Origin: Gammaproteobacteria bacterium
Lineage (GTDB): Bacteria > Pseudomonadota > Gammaproteobacteria > GRL18
Length of the DNA stretch: 7,287 nucleotides
Reading direction: 5' to 3'
Assembly: GCA_028571885.1 (NCBI GenBank)
Contig: JAPVVU010000153.1
Coordinates: 1-7,287, forward strand
The notes beneath the pieces are model-generated. The model did not search any database, was not told the DNA's origin, and saw nothing but the letters and a program-made list of their open reading frames with translations. A program made the position numbers and the translations under genes. How positions within the stretch are numbered: the stretch's first letter is position 1; every line of letters begins with the position of its first letter. Positions 1-7,102 of this stretch are shown here, piece by piece.

Positions 1-170
1 CTTCATTCACTGGTCTGTTTATTGGCTTATATCTTGCTCGACGTTTTTCTCAAACGAATACACAGGGGAAGGACGGCCATCAATATCAGTATGAACCTGT
101 TATCCTGAAAAAATTACCTGCTAGTGAATGGACATGTCAAATTGAACGGCCGCAGGATCTATCTGCCTGA
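1..170 (+). CDS. rseC: RseC/MucC-family membrane protein, C-terminal part (5' end outside window)
   Basis: An open frame enters from the left edge (first full codon at base 3) and ends at TGA 168-170, giving 55 residues. It starts with the second half of a membrane helix (SFTGLFIGLYLARRF, small-residue spacing like GxxxG), followed by a basic boundary and a polar tail containing EPVILKKL. In RseC/MucC proteins a second transmembrane segment of this kind is followed by a short cytoplasmic tail. Known family roles are modulation of the sigma-E (RpoE/AlgU) envelope-stress system and membership of the SoxR-reducing system. Its place just upstream of a small glutaredoxin-like gene and lepA fits the rpoE-rseA-rseB-rseC cluster. 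No mucD/degP protease gene lies between it and lepA, unlike in Pseudomonas. The family call rests on this short tail plus the neighbourhood. Confidence 0.7.
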   Translation, partial: SFTGLFIGLYLARRFSQTNTQGKDGHQYQYEPVILKKLPASEWTCQIERPQDLSA

Positions 171-197
171 TTCATTATTAATTGAGATAATGACCCT

Positions 198-437
198 ATG
201 ACTCAATTCAAATTTTTCTACCGAAACGGTTGCCATTTATGTGAGGACATGTACCAGCTAATCTATCCTTATGAATCCAGTCATAATATTATGATTGAAA
301 TGGTTAATATAGACAACGATTCTACCTTAAAAAACAAATATGGCTTATTAATTCCTGTGCTTACAGATACTGATGAAAATGAAATTTGCCATTATTTTTT
401 TGATAAAGTCCGCTTTGAGCAAGTTCTTAACGATTAA
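198..437 (+). CDS. Glutaredoxin-like (DUF836-type) small thiol protein
   Basis: This 79-residue protein has a compact thioredoxin fold pattern. A first beta strand (QFKFFYR) leads into the redox motif C12-H-L-C15, then a helix, a second strand (IEMVNID), and a TIP-like cis-proline segment (LIPVL, Pro53) ahead of the last strands. The length and the CHLC motif fit the short glutaredoxin-like family DUF836, whose members commonly sit beside lepA in Gammaproteobacteria. Both cysteines are present, so dithiol chemistry is possible, but the physiological substrate is unknown. The ATG lies 27 bp after the rseC stop with only a weak purine run upstream, so it is probably translated from the rse transcript. 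An intact CxxC, correct length and locus make the call fairly secure; the exact function is not. Confidence 0.8.
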   Translation: MTQFKFFYRNGCHLCEDMYQLIYPYESSHNIMIEMVNIDNDSTLKNKYGLLIPVLTDTDENEICHYFFDKVRFEQVLND

Positions 438-460
438 ACCTGTCATATGTTGACATTGAC

Positions 461-489
461 TCTACTTTTGCCCTGTTTTTTGTTATGAT
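461..489 (+). promoter_or_regulatory. Candidate extended -10 sigma-70 promoter for lepA
   Basis: The gap before lepA contains TG-T-TATGAT at 481-489. This is an extended -10 element (TGn plus a 5/6 match to TATAAT). The hexamer 17 bp upstream (461-466, TCTACT) is a poor -35, which is tolerated at extended -10 promoters. Transcription would begin near 495-497, leaving a leader of about 37 nt before the GTG start. TTGACA at 450-455 is a perfect -35 hexamer but lies 28 bp from this -10, so the two cannot work together. Confidence 0.5.
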
Positions 490-532
490 TCTCCGCCTGT
501 TTATTGACAAAAAATGTTCTTCTGGAGACTGA

Positions 533-2335
533 GTGGCTGAATTAGAGTTTATACGTAATTTTTCAATTATCGCCCATATTGACCATGGGAAATCAACTTT
601 AGCCGATCGGATAATCCAGATTTGCGGTGGTTTAAGTGATCGGGAGATGCAGGCCCAGGTTCTTGATTCCATGGATATTGAACGTGAGCGCGGCATCACC
701 ATCAAGGCACAAAGTGTTTCTCTTGACTATCATTCCGAAGATGGCAATACCTATCAGCTCAATTTTATTGATACCCCCGGACACGTTGATTTTTCCTATG
801 AAGTTTCTCGCTCCCTGGCAGCATGTGAGGGCGCTTTACTGGTTGTTGATGCATCTCAAGGTGTAGAAGCACAAAGTGTTGCCAACTGTTATACAGCGAT
901 AGAGCAGGGTCTTGAAGTTCTACCTGTACTGAATAAAATTGATCTGCCGGCAGCTGATCCTGATAAAGTCATTACTGAAATTGAAGAGGTCATTGGCCTT
1001 GATGCAATGGATGCGCCTCACTGCAGTGCTAAAACGGGCGAAGGTGTTCCTGAATTACTCGAATATCTGGTGAAGCATATTCCTGCTCCTCAGGGTGATC
1101 GTGAAGCACCTTTGCAGGCGTTAATTATAGATTCCTGGTTTGACTCCTATTTAGGGGTTGTATCTCTGGTTCGTGTCATGCAGGGTACATTAAAACGTAA
1201 AGATAAAATGCTGGTTATGTCGACTGGACGAGCTCATACTGTCGATGGTGTAGGCATATTTACACCTAAGCGAGAACCAAAAGATCTTCTGACTGCCGGT
1301 GAAGTGGGTTATGTAATTGCTGGTATAAAGGATATTTATGGCGCACCAGTGGGGGATACTTTAACAACTGCCCATAATCCTTGCGATGAACCGTTAGAAG
1401 GTTTTAAAGAAATACAACCGCGTGTTTTTGCAGGCCTTTTTCCTGTGACATCTGATGATTATGAAGGCTTACGTGAAGCACTGTCAAAATTAAAGCTCAA
1501 TGATGCAGCTTTGTTTTATGAGCCCGAAGTATCTCAGGCACTTGGGTTTGGTTTTCGATGTGGTTTTCTGGGGATGCTGCATATGGAAATTGTTCAGGAA
1601 AGGCTTGAGCGTGAATATGATCTTGATCTTATCACCACTGCACCGACGGTTATTTTTGAAGTGTTAACGACTAAGGGTGAAACGATTAAAGTAGACAATC
1701 CAGCTGCATTACCGGAACGTTCCACTATCGAAGAAATCCGTGAACCCATTATTTCTGCTAATATTTTATTACCGCATGAATATGTTGGCAATGTTATTGG
1801 TTTGTGTATTGAAAAGCGTGGTGTGCAGAAAAAAATGCAATATGTGGGTAATCAGGTCAATATGACCTTTGAAATGCCTATGAATGAAGTTGTACTGGAT
1901 TTCTTTGATCGTCTTAAATCCGTTAGTCGTGGTTTTGCTTCGCTGGAATATCATTTTGAACGTTTTGAAGCGTCTAAATTAGTCAAAATGGATATTTTAA
2001 TTAATGGTGAGCCTGTTGATGCACTTTCTATCATTATTCATGAAGATTTGGCATTAAGTCGAGGTCGTGATTTAACTGAGAAAATGAAAGAGTTAATTCA
2101 ACGACAAATGTTTGACGTGGCTATTCAGGCGGCTATTGGTTCTAAAGTAATTGCCCGAACTAATGTTAAAGCCTTACGTAAAAATGTCACTGCCAAGTGT
2201 TATGGTGGTGATATCAGCCGTAAAAGAAAATTGTTAGAGAAACAAAAAGCCGGTAAAAAGCGGATGAAGCGGGTAGGAAGTGTTGAAATTCCTCAGGAAG
2301 CTTTTTTGGCAGTTCTTCATATTGGTAAAGATTAA
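533..2335 (+). CDS. lepA: Elongation factor 4 (LepA/EF4), ribosome-associated GTPase
   Basis: The 600-residue length matches the family (E. coli LepA is 599). The GTPase motifs are in order: G1 AHIDHGKST (14-22), the G2 region RGITIKAQ (53-60), G3 DTPGH (80-84), G4 NKID (134-137) and G5 SAK (165-167). EF-G-like domains II, III and V follow, then the LepA-specific C-terminal domain with KCYGGDISRKRKLL and a final QEAFLAVLHIGKD. LepA is a membrane- and ribosome-associated translational GTPase linked to back-translocation and 30S biogenesis. The start is GTG at 533, preceded by GGAGA at 524-528 with about 5 nt spacing. It adds four residues (AELE) before the conserved FIRNFSIIAHIDHGK. A promoter candidate sits just upstream, and lepB follows after 33 bp. 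Confidence 0.98.
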   Translation: MAELEFIRNFSIIAHIDHGKSTLADRIIQICGGLSDREMQAQVLDSMDIERERGITIKAQSVSLDYHSEDGNTYQLNFIDTPGHVDFSYEVSRSLAACEGALLVVDASQGVEAQSVANCYTAIEQGLEVLPVLNKIDLPAADPDKVITEIEEVIGLDAMDAPHCSAKTGEGVPELLEYLVKHIPAPQGDREAPLQALIIDSWFDSYLGVVSLVRVMQGTLKRKDKMLVMSTGRAHTVDGVGIFTPKREPKDLLTAGEVGYVIAGIKDIYGAPVGDTLTTAHNPCDEPLEGFKEIQPRVFAGLFPVTSDDYEGLREALSKLKLNDAALFYEPEVSQALGFGFRCGFLGMLHMEIVQERLEREYDLDLITTAPTVIFEVLTTKGETIKVDNPAALPERSTIEEIREPIISANILLPHEYVGNVIGLCIEKRGVQKKMQYVGNQVNMTFEMPMNEVVLDFFDRLKSVSRGFASLEYHFERFEASKLVKMDILINGEPVDALSIIIHEDLALSRGRDLTEKMKELIQRQMFDVAIQAAIGSKVIARTNVKALRKNVTAKCYGGDISRKRKLLEKQKAGKKRMKRVGSVEIPQEAFLAVLHIGKD

Positions 2336-2368
2336 CTCCCTCATTAAAATATATAAAAAGAGTAAAGA

Positions 2369-3232
2369 ATGGATTTTGATATTGCACTAGTACTTGTTGT
2401 TTTGACCTTTGCATCTGGATTGGTCTGGATAATGGATAAAGTTCTCTGGGAAAAACAACGTCTGGCAAAACAGCAAGCCGAAATTAACAGTAAAGGTAAA
2501 GATATTAGCGATCAGGAGCGTGATGCATTACTGGCCGATCCAATTATAGTGGATTATGCAAAATCATTATTTCCTGTTTTTTTTATTGTTTTAATATTAC
2601 GTTCATTTATCTTCGAACCCTTTCGGATCCCCTCCCAGTCAATGATGTCCAATTTATGGGTGGGTGATTTTATTCTTGTTAATAAATTCAGCTATGGTGT
2701 TCGCCTGCCTGTTTTAAATACAGAAATTTTTGACTCAGGCAAACCAAAAAATGGCGATGTAGCTGTCTTTAGATATCCGGTTAATCCTGCTATTAATTTT
2801 ATTAAGCGGGTTATTGGTGTCCCGGGTGATCATGTGGTTTATCGTAATAAATTATTGTATATCAATGATAAGCCTATGCTGCAACAAGAATTGGGATCAT
2901 ACAAAGGCATGGGATCAGGCACAAAGATGAATGGTGCTTCTTTGAAAAAAGAAGATTTGCTGGGGGTGAAGCATGACATTTTATTAGTTCCGGGAAAGCC
3001 TGATTTAAGTCATATGTATGTACCTGAATTTTACAATAATGGTTACATCGATCTGGTGGTGCCAGAAGGGCATTATTTTGTTATGGGTGATAATCGTGAT
3101 GAAAGTCACGATAGTCGTTTTTGGGGGCTGGTGCCGGAAGCTAATCTGGTTGGCAAAGCCTTTATGATCTGGTTTAATTGGGACGTAGGTCAGGGTCTTT
3201 ATTGGGAGCGTATCGGCACTTCAATTGAATAA
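2369..3232 (+). CDS. lepB: Signal peptidase I
   Basis: This 287-residue inner-membrane serine protease removes signal peptides from exported proteins at the periplasmic face. Two N-terminal membrane helices are visible (about 5-22 and 66-82), separated by a charged cytoplasmic loop, as in E. coli LepB. The catalytic Ser91 lies in RIPSQSMM and the general base Lys146 in NFIKRVIGVPGD, giving the Ser/Lys dyad of family S26. Box E (GDNRDESHDSR, 240-250) is intact. The protein is somewhat shorter than E. coli LepB (324), mostly in loops. The ATG at 2369 has AAGAG at 2358-2362 with about 6 nt spacing. It lies 33 bp after lepA with no terminator between them, so lepA-lepB cotranscription is likely. 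Confidence 0.98.
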   Translation: MDFDIALVLVVLTFASGLVWIMDKVLWEKQRLAKQQAEINSKGKDISDQERDALLADPIIVDYAKSLFPVFFIVLILRSFIFEPFRIPSQSMMSNLWVGDFILVNKFSYGVRLPVLNTEIFDSGKPKNGDVAVFRYPVNPAINFIKRVIGVPGDHVVYRNKLLYINDKPMLQQELGSYKGMGSGTKMNGASLKKEDLLGVKHDILLVPGKPDLSHMYVPEFYNNGYIDLVVPEGHYFVMGDNRDESHDSRFWGLVPEANLVGKAFMIWFNWDVGQGLYWERIGTSIE

Positions 3233-3252
3233 TCTTCTAAATTAACTATACT
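3225..3252 (+). promoter_or_regulatory. Candidate sigma-70 promoter for DUF4845-rnc-era-recO
   Basis: TTGAAT (3225-3230, 4/6 to TTGACA) and TATACT (3247-3252, 5/6 to TATAAT) are spaced by 16 bp. The -35 overlaps the last codons of lepB. Initiation near 3258-3260 would give a leader of about 75 nt before the DUF4845 ATG. The position at the head of a tightly coupled gene group is sensible, but AT-rich DNA produces such matches by chance. Confidence 0.35.
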
Positions 3253-3333
3253 CAGAAGAAAATATATCTTAAATCAATCATTTACCACATTCCTATTGGC
3301 TAATTCCAGGGTTTAAGGTAAAAAGGAAAAAAA

Positions 3334-3720
3334 ATGCTAAAACAGAGCTTTAAATATAAACAGCAAAAAGGTTTTACTCTGGTCGGATGGCTGGTTGTTA
3401 TTGCCATATTCCTCTATTTTGCCTACCTGGCGATGATTATTACTCCCTATTTAATTAGTAATAATACCATGAATAACATATTGGAATCGCTCAAACAAGA
3501 GCCTGCTATCACACAAAAATCAAAAAGAGAAATCTGGAGACTTATTGAAAACAGAATGTTGGTCAATCAGGTTAGAGATATAAGTAAGGATAGTTTTGAT
3601 ATTGAAAAAGGTAATAATACCGTAACGGTTTACCTTGAGTATGATGATAAAATTCACTTCATGGGTAATACCTATATTCTGATTGAACGAAATAAATCTG
3701 TTGAACTGGTTCGTAATTGA
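3334..3720 (+). CDS. DUF4845 single-pass membrane protein
   Basis: This 128-residue protein has a basic N-terminus (KYKQQKG), one hydrophobic helix (about 15-38, FTLVGWLVVIAIFLYFAYLAMII) and a soluble domain of about 90 residues, probably periplasmic. The latter has a helical part followed by beta-like segments (NNTVTVYLEYDDKIHF, YILIERN). Length, layout and position between lepB and rnc match DUF4845, a family of unknown function common at this locus in Gammaproteobacteria. The KGFTLVGW segment looks like a type IV prepilin cleavage site, but Gly replaces the usual Glu at mature position +5. The ATG has a clear AAGGA at 3323-3327 with 6 nt spacing. The stop overlaps the rnc TTG start by 4 bp, so its translation probably sets RNase III output. 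Confidence 0.85.
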   Translation: MLKQSFKYKQQKGFTLVGWLVVIAIFLYFAYLAMIITPYLISNNTMNNILESLKQEPAITQKSKREIWRLIENRMLVNQVRDISKDSFDIEKGNNTVTVYLEYDDKIHFMGNTYILIERNKSVELVRN

Positions 3721-4391
3721 ATACTAATCTGACCAGTCTTTGTAATAAATTAGGTTATACATTTAATGAACTCAGTCTGTTAACAACGGCATTGAGTCAT
3801 CGCAGTGTTGGGAAAAACAATAACGAACGCCTGGAGTTTCTGGGTGATTCAGTTATTGGCTATGTTATGGCAGAGGAGCTCTATCAACGTTTTGATGATG
3901 AGGATGAGGGAAATCTAAGTCGCTATCGTTCTTTATTAGTTAAAGGTGATACGCTTGCCAGTATTGCCCGACAAATTGGCGTTGGACAATATCTCAAACT
4001 TGGTGGTGGCGAATTAAAAAGTGGTGGTTTTCGACGCGCCTCAATTCTTGCCGATGCAATGGAAGCCATTATTGGTGCCATTACTCTGGATTCTGATATA
4101 GAACATGCCAGACGCTGTATATTATCATGGTATAAAGAACGCCTGGATAATATCAAAACACTGGATTTGAAAGATCCTAAAACACGTCTTCAGGAGCAGC
4201 TGCAGGCGAAAAAATTTGAGTTGCCGCAATATAATGTTATTTCAGTGAATGGCAAAGAGCATGCTCAAATTTTCCAGGTTGATTGTCACGTTAAAGAACT
4301 CGGATTAAGTATTACAGCAGAAGGCAGCAGCCGACGCTCCGCTGAACAAAAAAGTGCTGAGCTGATGCTGGAGAAAATTCAATCGCAGTAA
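3717..4391 (+). CDS. rnc: Ribonuclease III
   Basis: RNase III cuts double-stranded RNA, maturing rRNA precursors and controlling many mRNAs. The 224 residues match the family (E. coli has 226). The catalytic domain carries the signature NERLEFLGDS (36-45) with metal-binding Glu37, Glu40, Asp44 and Glu64, plus Asp113 and Glu116. All residues corresponding to E. coli E38, E41, D45, E65, D114 and E117 are present. A double-stranded-RNA-binding domain spans about 152-221, with GSSRRSAEQKSAE near the end. The start is taken as TTG 3717: an in-frame TAA sits directly upstream (3714-3716), and starting here aligns the N-terminus with E. coli (KLGYTFNE). No convincing Shine-Dalgarno is present; the TTGA overlap with the DUF4845 stop suggests translational coupling. 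Confidence 0.97.
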   Translation: MNTNLTSLCNKLGYTFNELSLLTTALSHRSVGKNNNERLEFLGDSVIGYVMAEELYQRFDDEDEGNLSRYRSLLVKGDTLASIARQIGVGQYLKLGGGELKSGGFRRASILADAMEAIIGAITLDSDIEHARRCILSWYKERLDNIKTLDLKDPKTRLQEQLQAKKFELPQYNVISVNGKEHAQIFQVDCHVKELGLSITAEGSSRRSAEQKSAELMLEKIQSQ

Positions 4392-4426
4392 GTTTTTATC
4401 CTATTTAGTGTCATCAACGGGATTAT

Positions 4427-4447
4427 TTAAGTCATTCACTGACTTAA
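4427..4447 (+). other. Small hairpin in the rnc-era gap
   Basis: TTAAGTCA (4427-4434) and TGACTTAA (4440-4447) form a perfect 8-bp stem with a 5-nt loop in the 103-bp gap between rnc and era. The stem is AT-rich and no T-run follows, so it is a poor candidate for an intrinsic terminator. It could be a processing site or chance. Confidence 0.4.
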
Positions 4448-4494
4448 TTATCAATGCTTATTCTTATTCAAACTAAACAAAACTTAATTAAATT

Positions 4495-5424
4495 ATGACA
4501 AAGACTGATTATCCTGAAAATTATAGAAGTGGCTATGTTGCCATTATTGGGCGACCTAATGTTGGAAAATCAACACTCTTAAATTACATCCTTGGGTTTC
4601 ATCTCAGTATTACTTCCAAAAAGCCGCAAACAACCCGTCATCGTCTCCTGGGTATTAAAACAACAGCTACAGCTCAAGCTGTTTATATTGATACGCCTGG
4701 GCTGCATCAAAAATATAAAGGTGCAATACACACTTATATGAACAAAGAAGCCATGTCTACATTACAGGATGTTGATGTGATTGTCTTTGTTGTTGATGGT
4801 ATAAAACTCACCTCAGAAGATGAATATGCAATTGAGTTATTAACAAAATGTGAGCAGCCCATAATATTGGCTGTTAATAAAGTTGATAAAATTAAGAATA
4901 AAGAAGTGTTATTACCCTTTATTGAAGAATTGAGCAAGCGTTTGAATTTTGCTCAAGTTGTACCACTTTCTGCTTCTAAGGGGACTAATGTGTCTGAGCT
5001 TGAGAAAAATATTGAATCACACCTGAATTTATCGCCAGCCTATTTTCCAGAAGAGCAAATAACCGATAAGTCAGATCGATTTCTTGCTTCAGAGCTCATC
5101 CGTGAAAAACTCATGCGTTTATTAGGGCAAGAAGTACCTTATGCTGTTGCTGTTGAAGTTGAAGCATTTGAGGAAGAGGCTTCAATTATTAAAATTTCTG
5201 GCGTTATCTGGGTCGAACGGAGTAATCAGAAAAGTATTATTATCGGCAACAAAGGTCAACAATTAAAAGAAATTGGCAAACAGGCAAGAATATCAATGGA
5301 AAGACTGTATGATAAAAAAGTTTTTCTAAAACTATGGGTAAAAGTTAAAGAAGGTTGGTCTGATGATCAAAAAGCACTAAAAAGTCTCGGATACTTTGAC
5401 TATTTAAATAAAAATGAATTCTAG
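4495..5424 (+). CDS. era: GTPase Era, 30S ribosome assembly factor
   Basis: Era binds the 3' end of 16S rRNA and links 30S maturation to the cell cycle. This copy has 309 residues (E. coli 301). The GTPase motifs are G1 GRPNVGKST (19-27), the G2 region QTTRHR (45-50), G3 DTPG (66-69), G4 NKVD (128-131) and G5 SAS (159-161). The C-terminal KH RNA-binding domain contains IIIGNKGQQLKEIG (248-261) followed by LKLWVKVKEGW and SLGYFDYL. A short NKNEF tail extends beyond the usual end and overlaps recO by 11 bp. The ATG at 4495 has no visible Shine-Dalgarno: the preceding bases are A/T only apart from one C. A leaderless-like or unstructured AT-rich initiation region is the likely explanation. Confidence 0.97.
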   Translation: MTKTDYPENYRSGYVAIIGRPNVGKSTLLNYILGFHLSITSKKPQTTRHRLLGIKTTATAQAVYIDTPGLHQKYKGAIHTYMNKEAMSTLQDVDVIVFVVDGIKLTSEDEYAIELLTKCEQPIILAVNKVDKIKNKEVLLPFIEELSKRLNFAQVVPLSASKGTNVSELEKNIESHLNLSPAYFPEEQITDKSDRFLASELIREKLMRLLGQEVPYAVAVEVEAFEEEASIIKISGVIWVERSNQKSIIIGNKGQQLKEIGKQARISMERLYDKKVFLKLWVKVKEGWSDDQKALKSLGYFDYLNKNEF

Positions 5425-6211
5425 AGTAAATCTGGACAATAAATCGGCTATAGTGCTTCATCATTATAATTACCGAGATACCAGCCTTATTGTTAATTTT
5501 TTTCTGAGTGATTTTGGTAAGGTGAGTGCTATTGCCAAAGGTGTTAAGGGCAAGAAATCAAAACTAAATCAGTTTGCTCTCTTTCAGCCTTTTCAAAAGC
5601 TTACAGTCTCTCTTACAGGAAAACAAGAGCTTTTAATTTTAAAAAGCATAGAGTTAACATCCGAATCTAACCATGAACCAATATTGAATGCCTGGAAGTT
5701 ATCAGGAAAATCCCTGTACTGCGCCTATTACATTAATGAATTGTTGCTGCGATTATTACCCTCTCATACAGACTGTAGTGAAATCTTTTCACTCTATGAG
5801 CACGTTATAAATATTCTTTCTCATTCATCTGAACCAGAAAGTTCTGATCAAGAAAGTTCAAAACAACACAATTTATTACATTTTGAGGCACCGTTAAGAA
5901 TATTCGAACTGAAATTTCTTGAATATCTTGGTTATGGACTTAATCTAAGTCATGATATTCAATCTGACTTGCCCATTGATAATGAAAAACAATATTACTA
6001 TATAATAGACTCTGGTCCCTCTGAGAGTCCTATAAGCGGTATAAAAAATTTAGCAATTAGTGGCAGGACACTGATAAATCTATCTCGTGCTCAATTAAGT
6101 GATAAGAAAACTTTGCAAGAAAGCAAACAACTATTAAAATGGGCGCTTGCGGGACACCTGGGCAGCAAACCATTAAAAAGCCGGGAGATGTTTAAGCAAC
6201 TCTATTGTTAA
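5414..6211 (+). CDS. recO: DNA repair protein RecO
   Basis: RecO anneals single strands and, with RecR, loads RecA onto SSB-coated DNA in RecF-pathway gap repair. The N-terminal OB-fold region is recognisable: SAIVLHHYNYRDTSLIVNFF, then GKVSAIAKGVKGKKSKL, a basic DNA-contacting segment at about 35-51. The helical C-terminal part includes YINELLLRLL (106-115), FELKFLEYLGYGLNL (164-178) and the conserved KPLKSREMFKQ (252-262). The zinc-binding cysteine cluster of some RecO proteins is absent, as in E. coli. At 265 residues it is longer than E. coli RecO (242); a polar, Ser/Glu-rich insert at about 136-152 accounts for part of this. The ATG lies inside the era end (11-bp overlap, different frame) with no clear ribosome binding site, so it probably depends on era translation. 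Confidence 0.95.
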   Translation: MNSRVNLDNKSAIVLHHYNYRDTSLIVNFFLSDFGKVSAIAKGVKGKKSKLNQFALFQPFQKLTVSLTGKQELLILKSIELTSESNHEPILNAWKLSGKSLYCAYYINELLLRLLPSHTDCSEIFSLYEHVINILSHSSEPESSDQESSKQHNLLHFEAPLRIFELKFLEYLGYGLNLSHDIQSDLPIDNEKQYYYIIDSGPSESPISGIKNLAISGRTLINLSRAQLSDKKTLQESKQLLKWALAGHLGSKPLKSREMFKQLYC

Positions 6212-6219
6212 AATTTAAG

Positions 6220-6258
6220 TTTAAGGCTTTTGTTTAAGACTTTTATTTAAGACAGGGC
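6220..6258 (+). repeat. Short 13-bp tandem repeat after recO
   Basis: TTTAAG recurs at 6220, 6233 and 6246, exactly 13 bp apart. The first two units are near-identical over all 13 bases (TTTAAGGCTTTTG and TTTAAGACTTTTA), while the third keeps only TTTAAGAC. A further TTTAAG abuts at 6214-6219. The array lies just after the recO stop in the 123-bp recO-pdxJ gap. It shows no stem followed by a T-run, so it is not an evident terminator. The rest of the gap is AT-rich without a convincing promoter. Confidence 0.55.
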
Positions 6259-6334
6259 GAGATAAAGTAATAAGTAACAATTCCACCAATTAATTAATAT
6301 TAATCGAATAACGAAAGATTTAGAGGAAAAAACC

Positions 6335-7102
6335 TTGAGTAACACATCACCCATCCTTCTCGGTGTTAACATTGATCATATTGCAACATTAAGACAGGCC
6401 AGGGGGACTCGCTATCCTGATCCCGTCAAAGCTGCTATGGATGTTGAATTTGCAGGAGCGGATGCGATCACCCTGCATTTGAGAGAAGATCGACGTCACA
6501 TTCAGGAACGAGATGTTTATCTTATTAACGATGTGCTGCAAACAAGAATGAACCTGGAAATGGCTGTGACTGATCCTATGCTTGCCATTGCAGAAAAAGT
6601 AAAGCCATCAGATTGTTGCCTGGTACCCGAAAAACGTGAAGAACTGACCACTGAAGGTGGGTTGGATGTTGCTTCTCAACTGGCCAAAATGACAGATGCC
6701 TGCCAAAGGCTGGCAGAAGCAGATATTAGAGTCTCATTATTTATCGATGCTGATAAAAAACAGATTGATGCCGCAGCGCAAGTTAAAGCACCCGTTATTG
6801 AGATCCATACAGGACATTATGCGGATTTCAAAGGAGCAGAACAACAGCAGGAATTTGAAAAAATCAGAGAAGGGGTCTTGTATGCCAGGTCTCTTGGCTT
6901 ACATGTCAATGCAGGTCATGGTTTGCATTATCATAACGTCCAGGAAATTGCAGCACTGACTGACATTGAAGAACTGAATATTGGTCATGCAATTATAGCT
7001 CAGGCTCTTTTTTGCGGCTTAGAAAATGCCGTGAAAGAAATGAAAGCGCTCATGGTTATGGCGAGGACAGCCTCTGAGGCCACCGTCTTAGTCTCTAAAT
7101 AA
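6335..7102 (+). CDS. pdxJ: Pyridoxine 5'-phosphate synthase
   Basis: PdxJ condenses 3-amino-2-oxopropyl phosphate with 1-deoxyxylulose 5-phosphate to make pyridoxine 5'-phosphate, the last ring-closing step of the DXP-dependent vitamin B6 pathway in the cytosol. The TIM-barrel sequence matches E. coli PdxJ throughout: GVNIDHIATLRQARGTRYPDP (10-30), LHLREDRRHI (47-56), NLEMAV (73-78), LVPEKREELTTEGGLDV (96-112) and NAGHGLHYHNV (192-202). His48, Glu75 and His195 correspond to the E. coli catalytic residues His45, Glu72 and His193. The start is TTG at 6335, supported by AGAGGA at 6322-6327. The 255 residues exceed E. coli (243), mainly through a C-terminal tail (about 245-255). The stop TAA directly abuts a large palindromic element. 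acpS, the usual next gene, is not seen before the window ends. Confidence 0.97.
   Translation: MSNTSPILLGVNIDHIATLRQARGTRYPDPVKAAMDVEFAGADAITLHLREDRRHIQERDVYLINDVLQTRMNLEMAVTDPMLAIAEKVKPSDCCLVPEKREELTTEGGLDVASQLAKMTDACQRLAEADIRVSLFIDADKKQIDAAAQVKAPVIEIHTGHYADFKGAEQQQEFEKIREGVLYARSLGLHVNAGHGLHYHNVQEIAALTDIEELNIGHAIIAQALFCGLENAVKEMKALMVMARTASEATVLVSK

Noticed and set aside
427..705. Minus-strand open frame over the start of lepA
   Set aside because: It is antisense to conserved lepA coding sequence and its protein resembles no known family; a shadow of the real gene.
3233..3259. Hairpin after lepB (TCTTCT with AGAAGA)
   Set aside because: Only 6 bp around a 15-nt AT-rich loop, with no following T-run; too weak to call a terminator.
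4439..4464. Promoter for era (CTGACT with TATTCT)
   Set aside because: The spacing is 14 bp and both hexamers are imperfect; typical chance match in AT-rich DNA.
6281..6303. Promoter for pdxJ in the AT-rich run (TAATAT/TATTAA)
   Set aside because: Several -10-like hexamers overlap, but none has an acceptable -35 at 16-18 bp, so no specific promoter can be supported.
6696..6959. Plus-strand open frame inside pdxJ
   Set aside because: It lies fully inside well-conserved pdxJ in another frame and shows no domain pattern.
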